The notes beneath the pieces were generated by a model, which was not told where the DNA came from, ran no database searches, and worked only from the letters and a program-made list of their open reading frames with translations. The position numbers and the translations under genes were made by a program. DNA of 64,000 bases, taken from positions 62,001 through 126,000 of the forward strand of contig JACKNU010000006.1 in NCBI GenBank assembly GCA_024234675.1, written 5' to 3'. The stretch is from Pseudomonadales bacterium. Lineage in GTDB: Bacteria; Pseudomonadota; Gammaproteobacteria; Pseudomonadales; Halieaceae. Positions 42,495 to 50,751 of the stretch are shown here, one piece after another (position 1 is the first letter of the stretch; each line of letters starts with the position of its first letter).

Positions 42495-42555
42495 GTTTTC
42501 CCTGCAGTAACAGCATGGAGCATGGTCATGGCTGTGGGGGGCGCGGAGATTTTTT

Positions 42556-42577
42556 GGTCGAATGAATTCGACCCTAC
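42556..42577 (-). repeat. REP-like palindrome
   Basis: GGTCGAATGAATTCGACC with GTAG foot on the minus strand, between the convergent 41379 and gmd genes; could act as a stabilising or terminating hairpin. Confidence 0.7.
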
Positions 42578-42593
42578 ATTATGGTAGATTTCG

Positions 42594-43724
42594 TTACTCC
42601 CGCGCGTGATTAACCTCGTAACCACTCTCCCTAAGTAACCGATTCTTCTTCGCCGTGGCCAGGTCGCTGGCCACCATTTCCTCGATCATCTCGTCCAGGG
42701 TGGTGCGCGGCTCCCAGCCCAGGCGGGTTTTGGCGTGGCTGGGGTCGCCCAGCAGGGTTTCCACTTCCGCCGGGCGGTAGTAGCGGGGGTCTATGGCCAC
42801 GATGGTGTCGCCGGGTTTGAGGGTGATGGCCGGGTCGGCTTTGTTTTTGTCGATGCTGTCGACGATGCCTTGCTCGTCGGTGCCCTGGCCCTCGAAGCGC
42901 AGGGTGATGCCCAGTTGCTGTGCCGATCTGTCGATAAAGTCGCGCACCGAGGTCTGCTGGCCGGTGGCGATCACGAAGTCTTCGGGCTGGTCCTGCTGCA
43001 GCATCAGCCACTGCATTTCCACGTAGTCGCGGGCGTGGCCCCAGTCGCGGCGGGCGTCGATGTTGCCCATGTACAGGCAGGCGTCCAGGCCCTGGCTGAC
43101 GTTACTCAGGCCCCGGGTGATCTTGCGGCTGACGAAGGTTTCGCCGCGGCGCGGGCTCTCGTGGTTAAACAGGATGCCGTTGCAGGCGTACATGCCGTAG
43201 GCCTCGCGGTAGTTCACGGTAATCCAGTAGGCGTACAGCTTGGCCACGCCGTAGGGCGAGCGCGGGTAGAAGGGGGTTTGCTCGGTCTGCGGGGTTTGCT
43301 GCACCAGGCCGTACAGCTCCGAGGTGCTGGCCTGGTAGATGCGGGTTTTGTGTTCCAGGCCCAGCAGGCGCACCGCCTCCAGCACCCGCAGGGTGCCCAG
43401 GCCGTCCACGTCGGCGGTGTACTCGGGCTCCTCGAAGCTCACCGCCACGTGGCTTTGCGCCCCCAGGTTGTAGATCTCATCGGGCTGCACCTGCTGGATG
43501 ATGCGGGTGATGTTGCTGGTGTCGCCCAGGTCGCCGTAGTGCAGGGTGAAGTTGCGCCCGCTGGTGTGGGGGTCGTGGTACAGGTGGTCTACCCGCCCGG
43601 TGTTGAAGGACGAGGCCCGGCGCTTGATGCCGTGCACGGCGTAGCCTTTTTCCAGCAGCAGTTCCGCCAGGTAGGAGCCGTCCTGGCCGGTTACGCCGGT
43701 TATTAGGGCGGTTTTTTGGGTCAT
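42594..43724 (-). CDS. gmd: GDP-mannose 4,6-dehydratase (copy 1)
   Basis: 376 residues. TGVTGQDGSYLAELLLEKGYAVHG is the NADP-binding start, TSELYGLVQQTPQTE and SPYGVAKLYAYWITVNYREAYG give catalytic Ser/Thr-Tyr-x3-Lys, and SPRRGETFVSRKITRG matches Gmd. It makes GDP-4-keto-6-deoxymannose, the first step to GDP-fucose, GDP-rhamnose or GDP-perosamine. The partner fcl (45004) is nonsense-mutated. A second, nearly identical copy lies at 62169 on the same strand. Confidence 0.96.
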   Translation of the reverse strand: MTQKTALITGVTGQDGSYLAELLLEKGYAVHGIKRRASSFNTGRVDHLYHDPHTSGRNFTLHYGDLGDTSNITRIIQQVQPDEIYNLGAQSHVAVSFEEPEYTADVDGLGTLRVLEAVRLLGLEHKTRIYQASTSELYGLVQQTPQTEQTPFYPRSPYGVAKLYAYWITVNYREAYGMYACNGILFNHESPRRGETFVSRKITRGLSNVSQGLDACLYMGNIDARRDWGHARDYVEMQWLMLQQDQPEDFVIATGQQTSVRDFIDRSAQQLGITLRFEGQGTDEQGIVDSIDKNKADPAITLKPGDTIVAIDPRYYRPAEVETLLGDPSHAKTRLGWEPRTTLDEMIEEMVASDLATAKKNRLLRESGYEVNHARE

Positions 43725-43762
43725 GGTGGGTGGGGGCTTACTGGTTGTGGGCTCGGGGGGTG

Positions 43763-43792
43763 ATGATAACGCTTATCAGAGGGGCTGTTCAG
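43763..43792 (-). promoter_or_regulatory. Promoter of gmd copy 1
   Basis: Minus strand: CTGAAC (43787-43792), 18-base spacer, TATCAT (43763-43768), about 38 bases upstream of the ATG. The same two boxes and the same spacing occur before fcl and gmd copy 2, each preceded by an A-rich tract. Confidence 0.6.
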
Positions 43793-43809
43793 GTTTTTTG
43801 GGGCGGGCG

Positions 43810-43821
43810 TTTCCGCGGAGA
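43810..43821 (+). repeat. Dispersed palindrome, copy 1 (TTTCCGCGGAGA)
   Basis: One-base variant of the TCTCCGCGGAGA unit followed by ATTTTTTGG..GG and TTTTGGTGTTC. It separates divergent gmd and the addiction-antitoxin gene. Confidence 0.75.
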
Positions 43822-43936
43822 TTTTTTGGCTGGTTTTGGTGTTCGGGGGTGAGCCGCCGTCAGATAAGGTGAGCTCGATACCTTGTTGGGAGCATAGGAT
43901 GTGCCTAGAATGCAGAAACGTTCAGTTGGAGGAATT

Positions 43937-44176
43937 ATGTCTACTGAGATGATGGAGCGCCTCCGTTCCGAGGCTTTAATGCTCTCGATGCCTGAACGGG
44001 CCGAACTGGCACATGATTTACTGGAAAGCCTTGATGCACCGGCTGATGAGGGTGTTGAAGATGCCTGGGACGAAGAGATCATCAGGCGAATTGCGCAGAT
44101 CGATGCAGGGCAAGCCACACTCCTGAGCCGGGAACAGTTGCGACAGAAACTGCAGGATAGACTCGGCAATGTTTAG
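43937..44176 (+). CDS. Addiction-module antitoxin (Unstab_antitox family), copy 1
   Basis: 79 residues starting at ATG 43937 after GGAGG. LMLSMPERAELAHDLLESLDAPADEGVEDAWDEEIIRRIAQIDAGQ is the hallmark of the putative addiction module component family. Its stop overlaps the toxin start (TAGTG). It neutralises the RelE-like toxin that follows; a near-identical copy at 59328 has lost its toxin. Confidence 0.87.
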   Translation: MSTEMMERLRSEALMLSMPERAELAHDLLESLDAPADEGVEDAWDEEIIRRIAQIDAGQATLLSREQLRQKLQDRLGNV

Positions 44177-44499
44177 TGCGCTCTTTACGAATACTTGGCG
44201 AGGCAGCACAAGAAGCCATTGAGGCAGTTGCCTGGTATGAGGCAGAGAGACCGGGGCTTGGTGGAGAGTTTGCCGATGCGATTGACGCCGCTTTAGATCT
44301 TATAGAACAGGATATTCTTCCGCTGCTCCCATGTGCCGGCGAAGCAGGATTTGAAGGAGCCAAACGGATTATCCTCAGGCGCTTCCCTTACGAAATAGTC
44401 GTCGTCGAAAGGCAAAACGAAATAATTGTGGTTGCATTCGCTCACCATTCGCGCAAACCGGGTTATTGGCGCGACCGTCTGCATCTCAAGAGTTCTTAA
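44176..44499 (+). CDS. RelE/ParE-family toxin
   Basis: 107 residues from GTG 44176. EAAQEAIEAVAWYEAERPGLGGEFADAIDAALDLI and AKRIILRRFPYEIVVVERQNEIIVVAFAHHSRKPGYW are typical of RelE/ParE toxins partnered with Unstab_antitox. The frame is complete. It probably inhibits translation or gyrase when free; which cannot be told. Confidence 0.87.
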   Translation: MRSLRILGEAAQEAIEAVAWYEAERPGLGGEFADAIDAALDLIEQDILPLLPCAGEAGFEGAKRIILRRFPYEIVVVERQNEIIVVAFAHHSRKPGYWRDRLHLKSS

Positions 44500-44548
44500 C
44501 GCATCCGCTTTATCATGTAGTTTCCTGTATCCCCACTAGCGGCGGACG

Positions 44549-44560
44549 TCTCCGCGGAGA
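44549..44560 (+). repeat. Dispersed palindrome, copy 2
   Basis: Perfect TCTCCGCGGAGA plus T5. The 80 bases after it (GGCCGGAAATGATGGATTACGTTGC...) recur after the copy at 63942 and, with changes, after 51096 and 56885. Confidence 0.85.
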
Positions 44561-44652
44561 TTTTTGGCCGGAAATGATGGATTACGTTGCTTGGGGGTTT
44601 TGCATTGCCGGGATAAAATACTGTACAAACGTACAGATATGGAGAGTGGCCA

Positions 44653-44940
44653 ATGCAAGCAGGAGACATGATCCTCGATGACAAGGTGACGTCACTTGAA
44701 GAAATTGCCAGGAGAATAATGGCGAACGGGCACCCCGAAGACCTGGCCAGAACATGTGCCGAATCGTTCTCGGCGGTCTTCAAATATGGCCTGGAGGAAC
44801 CCATCTCGAGGCGTTTCATTGATATGCATATCGAACTGCTTGAAAACCGCAGCAAGCGTTACTGGAACGAGTGGAGGGAGGAGCTGTTATCCCGACTTGA
44901 TCGTTTGGAGGCGAAGGTGGATAGCCTCATTCACCAATGA
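44653..44940 (+). CDS. Small coiled-coil protein of unknown function
   Basis: 95 residues, MQAGDMILDDKVTSLEEIARRIMANGHPEDLARTC... ending in a heptad segment (ELLSRLDRLEAKVDSLIHQ). Its upstream region carries TACAAACGTACA, a near-palindromic stretch that could be an operator. It occupies a position like the other addiction modules (right after a palindrome unit). No family could be recognised; it might be an orphan antitoxin or a phage-type small protein. Confidence 0.5.
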   Translation: MQAGDMILDDKVTSLEEIARRIMANGHPEDLARTCAESFSAVFKYGLEEPISRRFIDMHIELLENRSKRYWNEWREELLSRLDRLEAKVDSLIHQ

Positions 44941-45003
44941 GGCAGGGGAGTCGTCCCGTCCGGATGTTTAAGTTAGGCGCCGGTGCGGTGAGTTCCGCGG
45001 CCG

Positions 45004-45966
45004 TTACCGCCGCGCGCTGTCGATATTGTCCACGTACCACTGGTAGGCGTCCTGTAGGCCTTCCTTCAGGCTGATCTGGGGTTGCCAGCCGAGGTTGCGC
45101 AGCTTGGTGTTGTCCATCAGCTTGCGGGGGGCGCCGTCGGGCTTGCTGGTGTCGTACTCGATCGTGCCCTCGAAGCCGGTGACCTCGCCGATGGTGCTCA
45201 CCAGCTCGGCGATGGAGCAGTCCACCCCGGAGCCCACGTTGATGTGGGTGAGGCGCGGGTCGGTCACTGCCCGGTATTTCTCCAGCGGCAGGTTCATCAC
45301 GTGGATGCTGGCCCGGGCCATGTCGTCCACGTGCAGGAACTCCCGCAGCGCCTTGCCGGTGCCCCAGATGGTGATGGTGTCGGTGCCGCTGAGCTTGGCC
45401 TCGTGGAAGCGCCGCAGCAGGGCGGGGATCACGTGGCTGTTCTCGGGGTGGTAGTTGTCGCCGGGGCCGTACAGGTTGGTGGGCATCACGCTGCGGTAGT
45501 CGGTGCCGTACTGGCGGTCGTAGCTCTCGCACAGCTTGATGCCGGCGATCTTGGCCAGGGCGTAGGGCTAGTTGGTGGGCTCCAGTGAGCCCTGCATCAG
45601 CTCGCTTTCCACGATGGGCTGCTTCGCCAGGCGCGGGTAGATGCAGGAGCTGCCCAGAAACAGCAGCTTCTGCACGCCGTGCTGCCAGGCCTGGTGCACC
45701 ACGTTGCACTCCACCATCAGGTTGTCGTAGATGAACTCCGCCGGGTAGGTGTTGTTGGCGTGGATGCCGCCCACCTTGGCGGCGCCCAGGTACACCTCGT
45801 CGATCTTCTCGTTTGCGAACAGCTCCGCCACGCCCTGCTGGTTGGACAAGTCCAGCTCGGCCCGGGTGCGGGTGACGATCTCGTTGTTGGGGTCTTTGCT
45901 CAGCTGGCGTACCAGGGCGGAGCCCACCATGCCCTTGTGGCCGGCGACGAAGATGCGCTTGCTCAT
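45004..45966 (-). pseudogene. fcl: GDP-L-fucose synthase with a nonsense mutation
   Basis: The protein reads MSKRIFVAGHKGMVGSALVRQL, then YLGAAKVGGIHANNTYPAEF, SSCIYP and LEPTN, followed by TAG (minus strand, 45568-45570) where homologues have Glu. Directly after the stop the frame continues PYALAKIAGIKLCESYDRQYG with the catalytic Tyr-x3-Lys and runs intact to 45004. A single base change (GAG to TAG) is the only defect, so the loss is recent or the gene is expressed by readthrough. Truncation at residue 132 would remove the active site and abolish GDP-fucose formation. Confidence 0.9.
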
Positions 45967-46012
45967 GTGCGGGGGGTACCTCTGTGGGGTGCTGCGGTGT
46001 CGTCCGGGTGCA

Positions 46013-46042
46013 ATGATAACCCTGACAAGAGTGGATGTTCAG
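46013..46042 (-). promoter_or_regulatory. Promoter of fcl
   Basis: CTGAAC (46037-46042), 18 bases and TATCAT (46013-46018) on the minus strand, the same layout as before both gmd genes. Confidence 0.6.
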
Positions 46043-46135
46043 GTTTTTTCGGCGGTATCGCGCTTTTTTTGATCTGGTTGGGGTGGGAGCAGGGCAGCCC
46101 GGGCGCGTTTGCCTCTGCACCCGCTCGCCGCGATA

Positions 46136-47565
46136 ATGGCCCTCCGCTTTTGTCACCACGGCGACTCGCGCTTGAACATTGTCAGGCTCTTTCATACCGC
46201 ACGCCACCTGAAGCCGGTGCAGGTGAGCAACCGCATCACGCGCCGCTATACCCGGCTGCGGCCCTACAGGGGCGCGATGCCGGAGCTGGCGCTGCCGGCA
46301 AGGCACTGGCAGACCTATGCCCCGGTGGCGCCCTCGCTGATGGTGGACGGGCTGGCGCATTTCCTGAACGAGTCCGGCCCCCTGTACGGCTGGGAAAACC
46401 CGGATAAGAGCAAGCTGTGGCTCTATAACCTGCACTACTTCGATGACCTGCGCGCCGAAGGCGCCGCCGATCGCGGTGCGGTACACCGGGAGCTGATCAG
46501 GCAGTGGCTGCAGGGCAACCCGCCCTTCACCGGCACCGGCTGGGAGCCCTACCCGCTGTCGCTGCGCATCGTCAACTGGCTCGCCTGGCTGCTGGCGGCC
46601 ATTTCGAGCGCTCGCCCATGTACCACGGCATTATCCTCATGGACGTGCTGGATCTCATCCAGCTGGGCCAGCTGTACCGCAGCGCCGACATCGCCTGCCG
46701 CCTGCCGCGCCTGCGCGACACCGCCGGGGTCATGGCCAGCTGGCTGGGCGGCCTGCTGCACCCGGACGGGCAGATTCCCTTTTTCAACGACGCCGCCCTC
46801 GGCATCACCCCGCCGCCGCGGGCGATCCTGGAGTATGCCGGGCGCATGGGGGCGGCCACCCAGCGCCTGATGGAAGGCAGCATCCAGCACTTCGATGTCT
46901 CCGGCTACGTGGCGGTGCACGCCCGCCAGCAGGTGGCGCTGCTGGACGTGGCCCCGGTGGGGCCCGACTACCAGCCCGGCCACTCCCACGCCGATACCCT
47001 CAGCTTCGAGTGGTCGCTGTTCGGCCAGCGGGTGCTGGTGAACTCCGGCACCTCGGAGTACGGCCTGTCGCCCGAGCGCCTGCGCCAGCGCGGCACCGCG
47101 GCCCACAATACGGTGGTGGTGAACGGCATGGATTCCTCCGAGGTGTGGAGCGGCTTCCGGGTGGCGCGCCGCGCCCGGCCCTTCGACGTGAACCTGGGCC
47201 GCGCCGGCGAGTGCGCCATCGTGTGCGCCTCTCACGACGGCTACCGCCGCCTGCCGCGCCGGGTCACCCACAGCCGCGAGTGGCGGGTGCTGCCCGGCGA
47301 GCTGCACGTGAAAGACCAGCTGGCCGGCAGGTTCCGCAGCGCCGTGGCCTACTTCCACCTGCACCCGGATGTGAGCATTGCCAGCGGCCCGCACGGTTTC
47401 GAGCTCACATTGCGCAATGGCCGCCGCTGCACCGTCGCCATCCGCGGCGGCAGCGCCGCCATCGAGCCCAGCACCTGGCACCCGGAGTTCGGCCTGAGCG
47501 TGCCGAATAAGCGCCTGGCGGTGACCTTCGATCAGCCCGTGGTGGAGACGGTGTTTCGGTATTGA
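46136..47565 (+). pseudogene. Heparinase II/III-like polysaccharide lyase, internally deleted
   Basis: The N-terminal part (VRLFHTARHLKPVQVSNRITRRYTRLRP ... WEPYPLSLRIVNWLAWLL) and the C-terminal part (HFERSPMYHGIILMDVLDLIQLG ... GHSHADTLSFEWSLFGQRVLVNSGTSEY ... RGTAAHNTVVVNGMDSSEVW) are in different frames, joined near 46600. Full-length proteins have roughly 90 extra residues between these segments, so bases are missing as well as the frame being lost. Such lyases cut uronic acid-containing polysaccharide or its precursors in the periplasm, and would have edited the EPS made here. Confidence 0.85.
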
Positions 47566-47645
47566 GGGGGGGTGTGGGTTGGTTTGGATGTTTGGTGGAT
47601 CGGTGGGTTTTGCTATGGTTGGTGCAGGTAACTCGGAGGTGTACC

Positions 47646-47978
47646 ATGTCGGCAGTGGCGTTTGACTCGTTGGAATACGCGCACCAGCTCGAGGCGGTGG
47701 GCATGCCCCGCGAGCAGGCCGAGGTGGTGGCAAAGGGGGTGACCAGAATGTTCATCCACAATTTCGATACGCTGGTAACGCGGGATTATCTCGATACCCG
47801 CTTCACCGAGTTCGAAACCCGCATCGAGGCGAAAATGGACAGGCGGTTCGCTGACTTCCGGCTTGAGGTGCTCGGCGAAACCAGCGAGCTGCGCGGCATG
47901 TTAAGGCTGCATTCCTGGATGTTAAGCATCGTGATCGCGGTTACCCTTCTGCCCCTGGTACAGAACTGGCTCGGCTAA
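47646..47978 (+). CDS. DUF1640-like coiled-coil membrane protein, copy a
   Basis: 110 residues, ATG 47646 after GGAGG. N-terminal AFDSLEYAHQLEAVGMPREQAEVVAKGVTRMFIHNFDTLVTRDYLDTRF, then coiled coil (FETRIEAKMDRRFADFRLEV) and an anchor (LHSWMLSIVIAVTLLPLVQNWL). This layout is DUF1640/CCDC90-like: amphipathic N-terminal helix, coiled coil, terminal membrane helix. Function in bacteria is unknown. The 70 bases upstream (GGTTTTGCTATGGTTGGTGCAG) are shared with the 48070 and 58042 copies. Confidence 0.75.
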   Translation: MSAVAFDSLEYAHQLEAVGMPREQAEVVAKGVTRMFIHNFDTLVTRDYLDTRFTEFETRIEAKMDRRFADFRLEVLGETSELRGMLRLHSWMLSIVIAVTLLPLVQNWLG

Positions 47979-47982
47979 AAGA

Positions 47983-47994
47983 TCTCCGCGGAGA
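47983..47994 (+). repeat. Dispersed palindrome, copy 3
   Basis: Perfect unit with T6, five bases after the stop of DUF1640 copy a. The position would suit an intrinsic terminator. Confidence 0.85.
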
Positions 47995-48069
47995 TTTTTT
48001 GGCCGATTTTGATGTTCGCCGGGTTTACGGGTTTTGCTATGGTTGGTGCAGGCAGATCGGGGGTGTACT

Positions 48070-48432
48070 ATGTCGGCAGTGGCGTTTGACTCGTTGGAAT
48101 ACGCGCACCAGCTCGAGGCGGTGGGCATGCCCCGCGAGCAGGCCGAGGTAGTGGCAAAGGGGGTGACCAGAATGTTCATCCACAATTTCGATACGCTGGT
48201 GACTAAGGACTATCTGGAAAGCAGATTCGCAGCATCGGATGCGGCGATTCAGGCCCGCTTCGCCGATTTTCGGCTGGAAATGCAGCGGGAATTCGAGAAG
48301 ATCCATGGGGAATTCAAGGCGGTTAACGCAGAGGCGGGTGATTTGCGCAGCACGCTCAAATTGCACTCCTGGATGCTGGCCCTGCTGATGGGGGGCATCT
48401 TCATTCCCCTGGTTCAAAGCGTGCTGGGCTGA
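48070..48432 (+). CDS. DUF1640-like coiled-coil membrane protein, copy b
   Basis: 120 residues, ATG 48070. Identical to copy a over the first 42 residues or so, then the coiled coil differs (DYLESRFAASDAAIQARFADFRLEMQREFEKIHGEF) while the anchor is again similar (LHSWMLALLMGGIFIPLVQSVLG). This mosaic of a constant head and variable middle suggests recombination between copies. Confidence 0.75.
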   Translation: MSAVAFDSLEYAHQLEAVGMPREQAEVVAKGVTRMFIHNFDTLVTKDYLESRFAASDAAIQARFADFRLEMQREFEKIHGEFKAVNAEAGDLRSTLKLHSWMLALLMGGIFIPLVQSVLG

Positions 48433-48503
48433 TCTTCGTTACGGCTGTCGGGTTTAGTCCGGGTTTACGCTTCCTTATTGATTGCCCGATGGTCTTGGGG
48501 GCG

Positions 48504-48515
48504 TCTCCGCGGAGA
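48504..48515 (+). repeat. Dispersed palindrome, copy 4
   Basis: Perfect unit with T5, after the stretch TTGATTGCCCGATGGTCTTGGGGGCG that is shared with 49553 and 59200. Fused at its right end directly to a REP unit (48521). Confidence 0.85.
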
Positions 48516-48520
48516 TTTTT

Positions 48521-48760
48521 GGTCGAATGAATTCGACCCTACAAGGTGGGGGCCGGGTTCTTGGTCGAGTGAATTTGACCCTACCCTAACTCTGTAGGGC
48601 CGAATTCATTCGGCCCAGGTGTTCCGGGTTACGCCCGGTGATTCATTGGTCGAATGAATTCGACCCTACAGCACCGCTCCCCCCGTAGGGCCGAATTCAT
48701 TCGGCCCAGGTGTGCCGGGTTACGCCCGGTGATTCATTGGTCGAATGAATTCGACCCTAC
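48521..48760. repeat. Cluster of six REP-like units
   Basis: Units with GTAG feet at 48521-48542, 48563-48584, 48594-48615, 48648-48669, 48685-48706 and 48739-48760, in alternating orientation. A spacer reading GGTGTKCCGGGTTACGCCCGGTGATTCATT occurs twice. The arrangement equals bacterial interspersed mosaic elements. No gene lies between 48433 and 48839. Confidence 0.8.
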
Positions 48761-48839
48761 AGAGTTCCGAGGCCGGTTCTGATGTTCTGCAGATAAGGTT
48801 TGGGGAGTAGGGTTTAGCAAAACCCCTTGGAGCATGGTC

Positions 48840-49181
48840 ATGGCTGCGATAGCATTTGATCCACTGGAGTACACCCACGCACTCGAACAGTCGGGCTTTA
48901 CCCGCGAGCAGGCGGAGTTGGTGGCACAGGTAGGAACAGCCATGTTTGTGCAGAATTTTGACGCCCTGGTAACGCGCGATTATCTGGATACGCGCTTTGC
49001 GGAGTTCGAGTCTCGCATACTGGCGACCATGGAGCTTCGCTTCAAAGACGTGGATACGAAAATGGAGCTTCGCTTCAAGGACGTGGAAGCCAGGTTCGGT
49101 AAGCTCTACATCATGGGCGGTATCATCATTGCCGCCACGGTCATACCCGCTCTGCAGAAGTTGTTCGTCTGGGTGGGTTAG
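48840..49181 (+). CDS. DUF1640-like coiled-coil membrane protein, copy c
   Basis: 113 residues from ATG 48840 (MAAIAFDPLEYTHALEQSGFTREQAELVAQVGTAMFVQNFDALVTRDYLDTRF). The middle holds two copies of MELRFKDVDTK-type 11-mers and the end is YIMGGIIIAATVIPALQKLFVWVG. Copy 58584 is identical over the gene and about 60 bases on either side. It is nearer in sequence to the gene at 5366 than to a and b. Confidence 0.75.
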   Translation: MAAIAFDPLEYTHALEQSGFTREQAELVAQVGTAMFVQNFDALVTRDYLDTRFAEFESRILATMELRFKDVDTKMELRFKDVEARFGKLYIMGGIIIAATVIPALQKLFVWVG

Positions 49182-49187
49182 GCCTGG

Positions 49188-49447
49188 TCCGCGAGCAGGC
49201 CGAGGTGGTGGCAAAGGGGGTGACCAGAATGTTCATCCACAATTTCGATACCCTGGTAACGCGGGATTATCTCGATACCCGCTTCACCGGGTTCGAGACC
49301 CGCATCGAGGCGAAAATGGACCGGCGCTTCGCTGCGGTGGATGTGCGATTTGAGCGCATGCAGGGCAGGTTCAACCTGGTCTACTGGATGCAGGTCCTGA
49401 CGTTGGCTTGTGTCGTGGTTCCGCTGCTTCGCAGCTTCCTCGGCTGA
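49188..49447 (+). pseudogene. DUF1640-like copy d, 5'-truncated
   Basis: Begins inside the conserved head (REQAEVVAKGVTRMFIHNF) right after the stop of copy c and runs to an intact C-terminus (RFNLVYWMQVLTLACVVVPLLRSFLG). The first 20 residues and the promoter are missing; a GTG at 49205 could give a shortened product. A fused joint identical to this exists at 58934. Confidence 0.7.
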
Positions 49448-49552
49448 GCTGCTTTTTCTACCCTCTGTGCTGGCCTGATCAACGTACCGACAGGCGCGAT
49501 CCGGCCGGGGTTACGACACTTCCTTATTGATTGCCCGATGGCCTTGGGGGCG

Positions 49553-49564
49553 TCTCCGCGGAGA
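49553..49564 (+). repeat. Dispersed palindrome, copy 5
   Basis: Perfect unit with T6 and the same 45-base left context as at 48504 and 59200; sits before the DUF4160 gene. Confidence 0.85.
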
Positions 49565-49680
49565 TTTTTTGGTTGGTTTTGATGTGCCGGTTCTCTAGCT
49601 GATAGTGGTACTGTGCAGGTATGCGGCGATGGATAAGCCGTGGAGGAAAGGGGCTTTTTTGGGCCCTCTGGGAGAGCCTG

Positions 49681-49920
49681 GTGAGTCCTACCGTTTTTCG
49701 TGACAGGGGTTATCGTTACTACTTCTTTTCCAGGGAAGAAACGCGAAAGCATGTCCATGTTCACGGTGCGAATGGCGAGGCCAAATTCTGGTTGGAACCC
49801 GAAATTGAGCTGGCAAAAAACTATGGGCTATCCGACTCGCAATTGGCTAAGATTAAAGAGTTGATAGAGGAGCGCCTTGATGAGCTCACCGGTGCATGGG
49901 ATTCCTTCTTCGGAGGTTGA
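49681..49920 (+). CDS. DUF4160 protein, toxin-like partner
   Basis: 79 residues from GTG 49681 (SPTVFRDRGYRYYFFSREETRKHVHVHGANGEAKFWLEPEIELAKNYGLS). This DUF4160 pattern with two His pairs in KHVHVH stands in front of DUF2442 genes in many genomes and is regarded as a toxin-antitoxin-like pair. It overlaps the next gene by about 40 bases. Activity is unproven. Confidence 0.8.
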   Translation: MSPTVFRDRGYRYYFFSREETRKHVHVHGANGEAKFWLEPEIELAKNYGLSDSQLAKIKELIEERLDELTGAWDSFFGG

Positions 49921-50158
49921 GGTCACCAACATCTCCAGCCACGGCATCTGGCTGCTCTCCGATGACACGGAATATTTCCTGTCCTATGACGATTTCCCGT
50001 GGTTCAAGGATGCGCCAGTGGGGCAAATCCTGAATGTTGAGGAGTCCTCCCCCGGCCACTTCCACTGGCCAGATCTCGACGTCGACCTCAGCAAAGAGAT
50101 CATCGAGCATCCGGAGCGATATCCGTTGGTGTCCAAAGCCGGCGGGTATGCCCCGTGA
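49880..50158 (+). CDS. DUF2442 protein, antitoxin-like partner, with foreign 3' end
   Basis: 92 residues from ATG 49880. SPVHGIPSSEVEVTNISSHGIWLLSDDTEYFLSYDDFPWFKDAPVGQILNVEE is the DUF2442 domain. The natural family ending (HPERYPLVSKA) is followed by GGYAP, which comes from the start of an adjacent DUF1640 copy in another frame. The fusion point marks a recombination event, and the new stop is inside that gene. Confidence 0.78.
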   Translation: MSSPVHGIPSSEVEVTNISSHGIWLLSDDTEYFLSYDDFPWFKDAPVGQILNVEESSPGHFHWPDLDVDLSKEIIEHPERYPLVSKAGGYAP

Positions 50159-50411
50159 GCAGGCCGAGGTGGTGGCAAAGGGGGTGACCAGAATGTTCAT
50201 CCACAATTTCGATACGTTGGTGACGCGGGATTATCTCGATACCCGCTTCACCGAGTTCGAAACCCGCATCGAGGCGAAAATGGACAGGCGGTTCGCTGCG
50301 GTGGATGTGCGATTTGAGCGCATGCAGGGCAGGTTCAACCTGGTGTACTGGATGCAGGGCCTGACATTGGCTTGTGTCGTGGTGCCGCTGATTCGCAGTT
50401 TTCTTGGCTGA
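50148..50411 (+). CDS. DUF1640-like copy e, 5'-truncated
   Basis: 87 residues from ATG 50148 (MPREQAEVVAKGVTRMFIHNFDTLVTRDYLDTRFTEF...), overlapping the DUF2442 end. The first 20 residues of the family are missing, but the internal Met of the AVGMPREQ motif supplies a start. The C-terminus is the same as copy d with few changes. May be translated; the head region is incomplete. Confidence 0.6.
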   Translation: MPREQAEVVAKGVTRMFIHNFDTLVTRDYLDTRFTEFETRIEAKMDRRFAAVDVRFERMQGRFNLVYWMQGLTLACVVVPLIRSFLG

Positions 50412-50458
50412 GCAGTTTTTCTACCTTCTTTCCCCGAGTCGTTTGCTTTGATAAGCGG

Positions 50459-50749
50459 CTAAGCACTCAACGCCTGTAAGGCAAGCTCTGGGTCTGCCTC
50501 GACGATGCGCAGCAAGGACCGGGCTGCTCCCGTGGGGTGGCGGCGCCCCTGCTCCCAATTTTCGACTGTGCGCTGACTGACTCCCAGGATCAGCGCGAAT
50601 TTTTGTTGGGATATCCCCAGGCGCTCGCGAATGGCCTTGACCTCCGGCTCTGGAAAGTGGGATTGACGCGAGACTTTCTTTTTGCCCTTGGCAATCTCGT
50701 CCATTTCCCGAACGCTGGACAGCAATTTGTCGAAATTGGATGGTTCCAT
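50459..50749 (-). CDS. HigA/NadS-like HTH antitoxin
   Basis: 96 residues from ATG 50749 (GTG 50758 also possible). The HTH is PEPEVKAIRERLGISQQKFALILGVSQRTVENWEQGRRHPTGAARSLLRI (about 35-84). Its gene starts three bases after the stop of a HigB/RelE-like toxin, the toxin-first order of higBA. The antitoxin frame is intact although the toxin is not. Confidence 0.87.
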   Translation of the reverse strand: MEPSNFDKLLSSVREMDEIAKGKKKVSRQSHFPEPEVKAIRERLGISQQKFALILGVSQRTVENWEQGRRHPTGAARSLLRIVEADPELALQALSA

Positions 50750-50751
50750 TG

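Noticed and set aside
44927..46486. 519-codon minus-strand frame across fcl
   Set aside because: It is out of frame with the fcl motifs, which are split by a single stop; the long frame has no recognisable fold.
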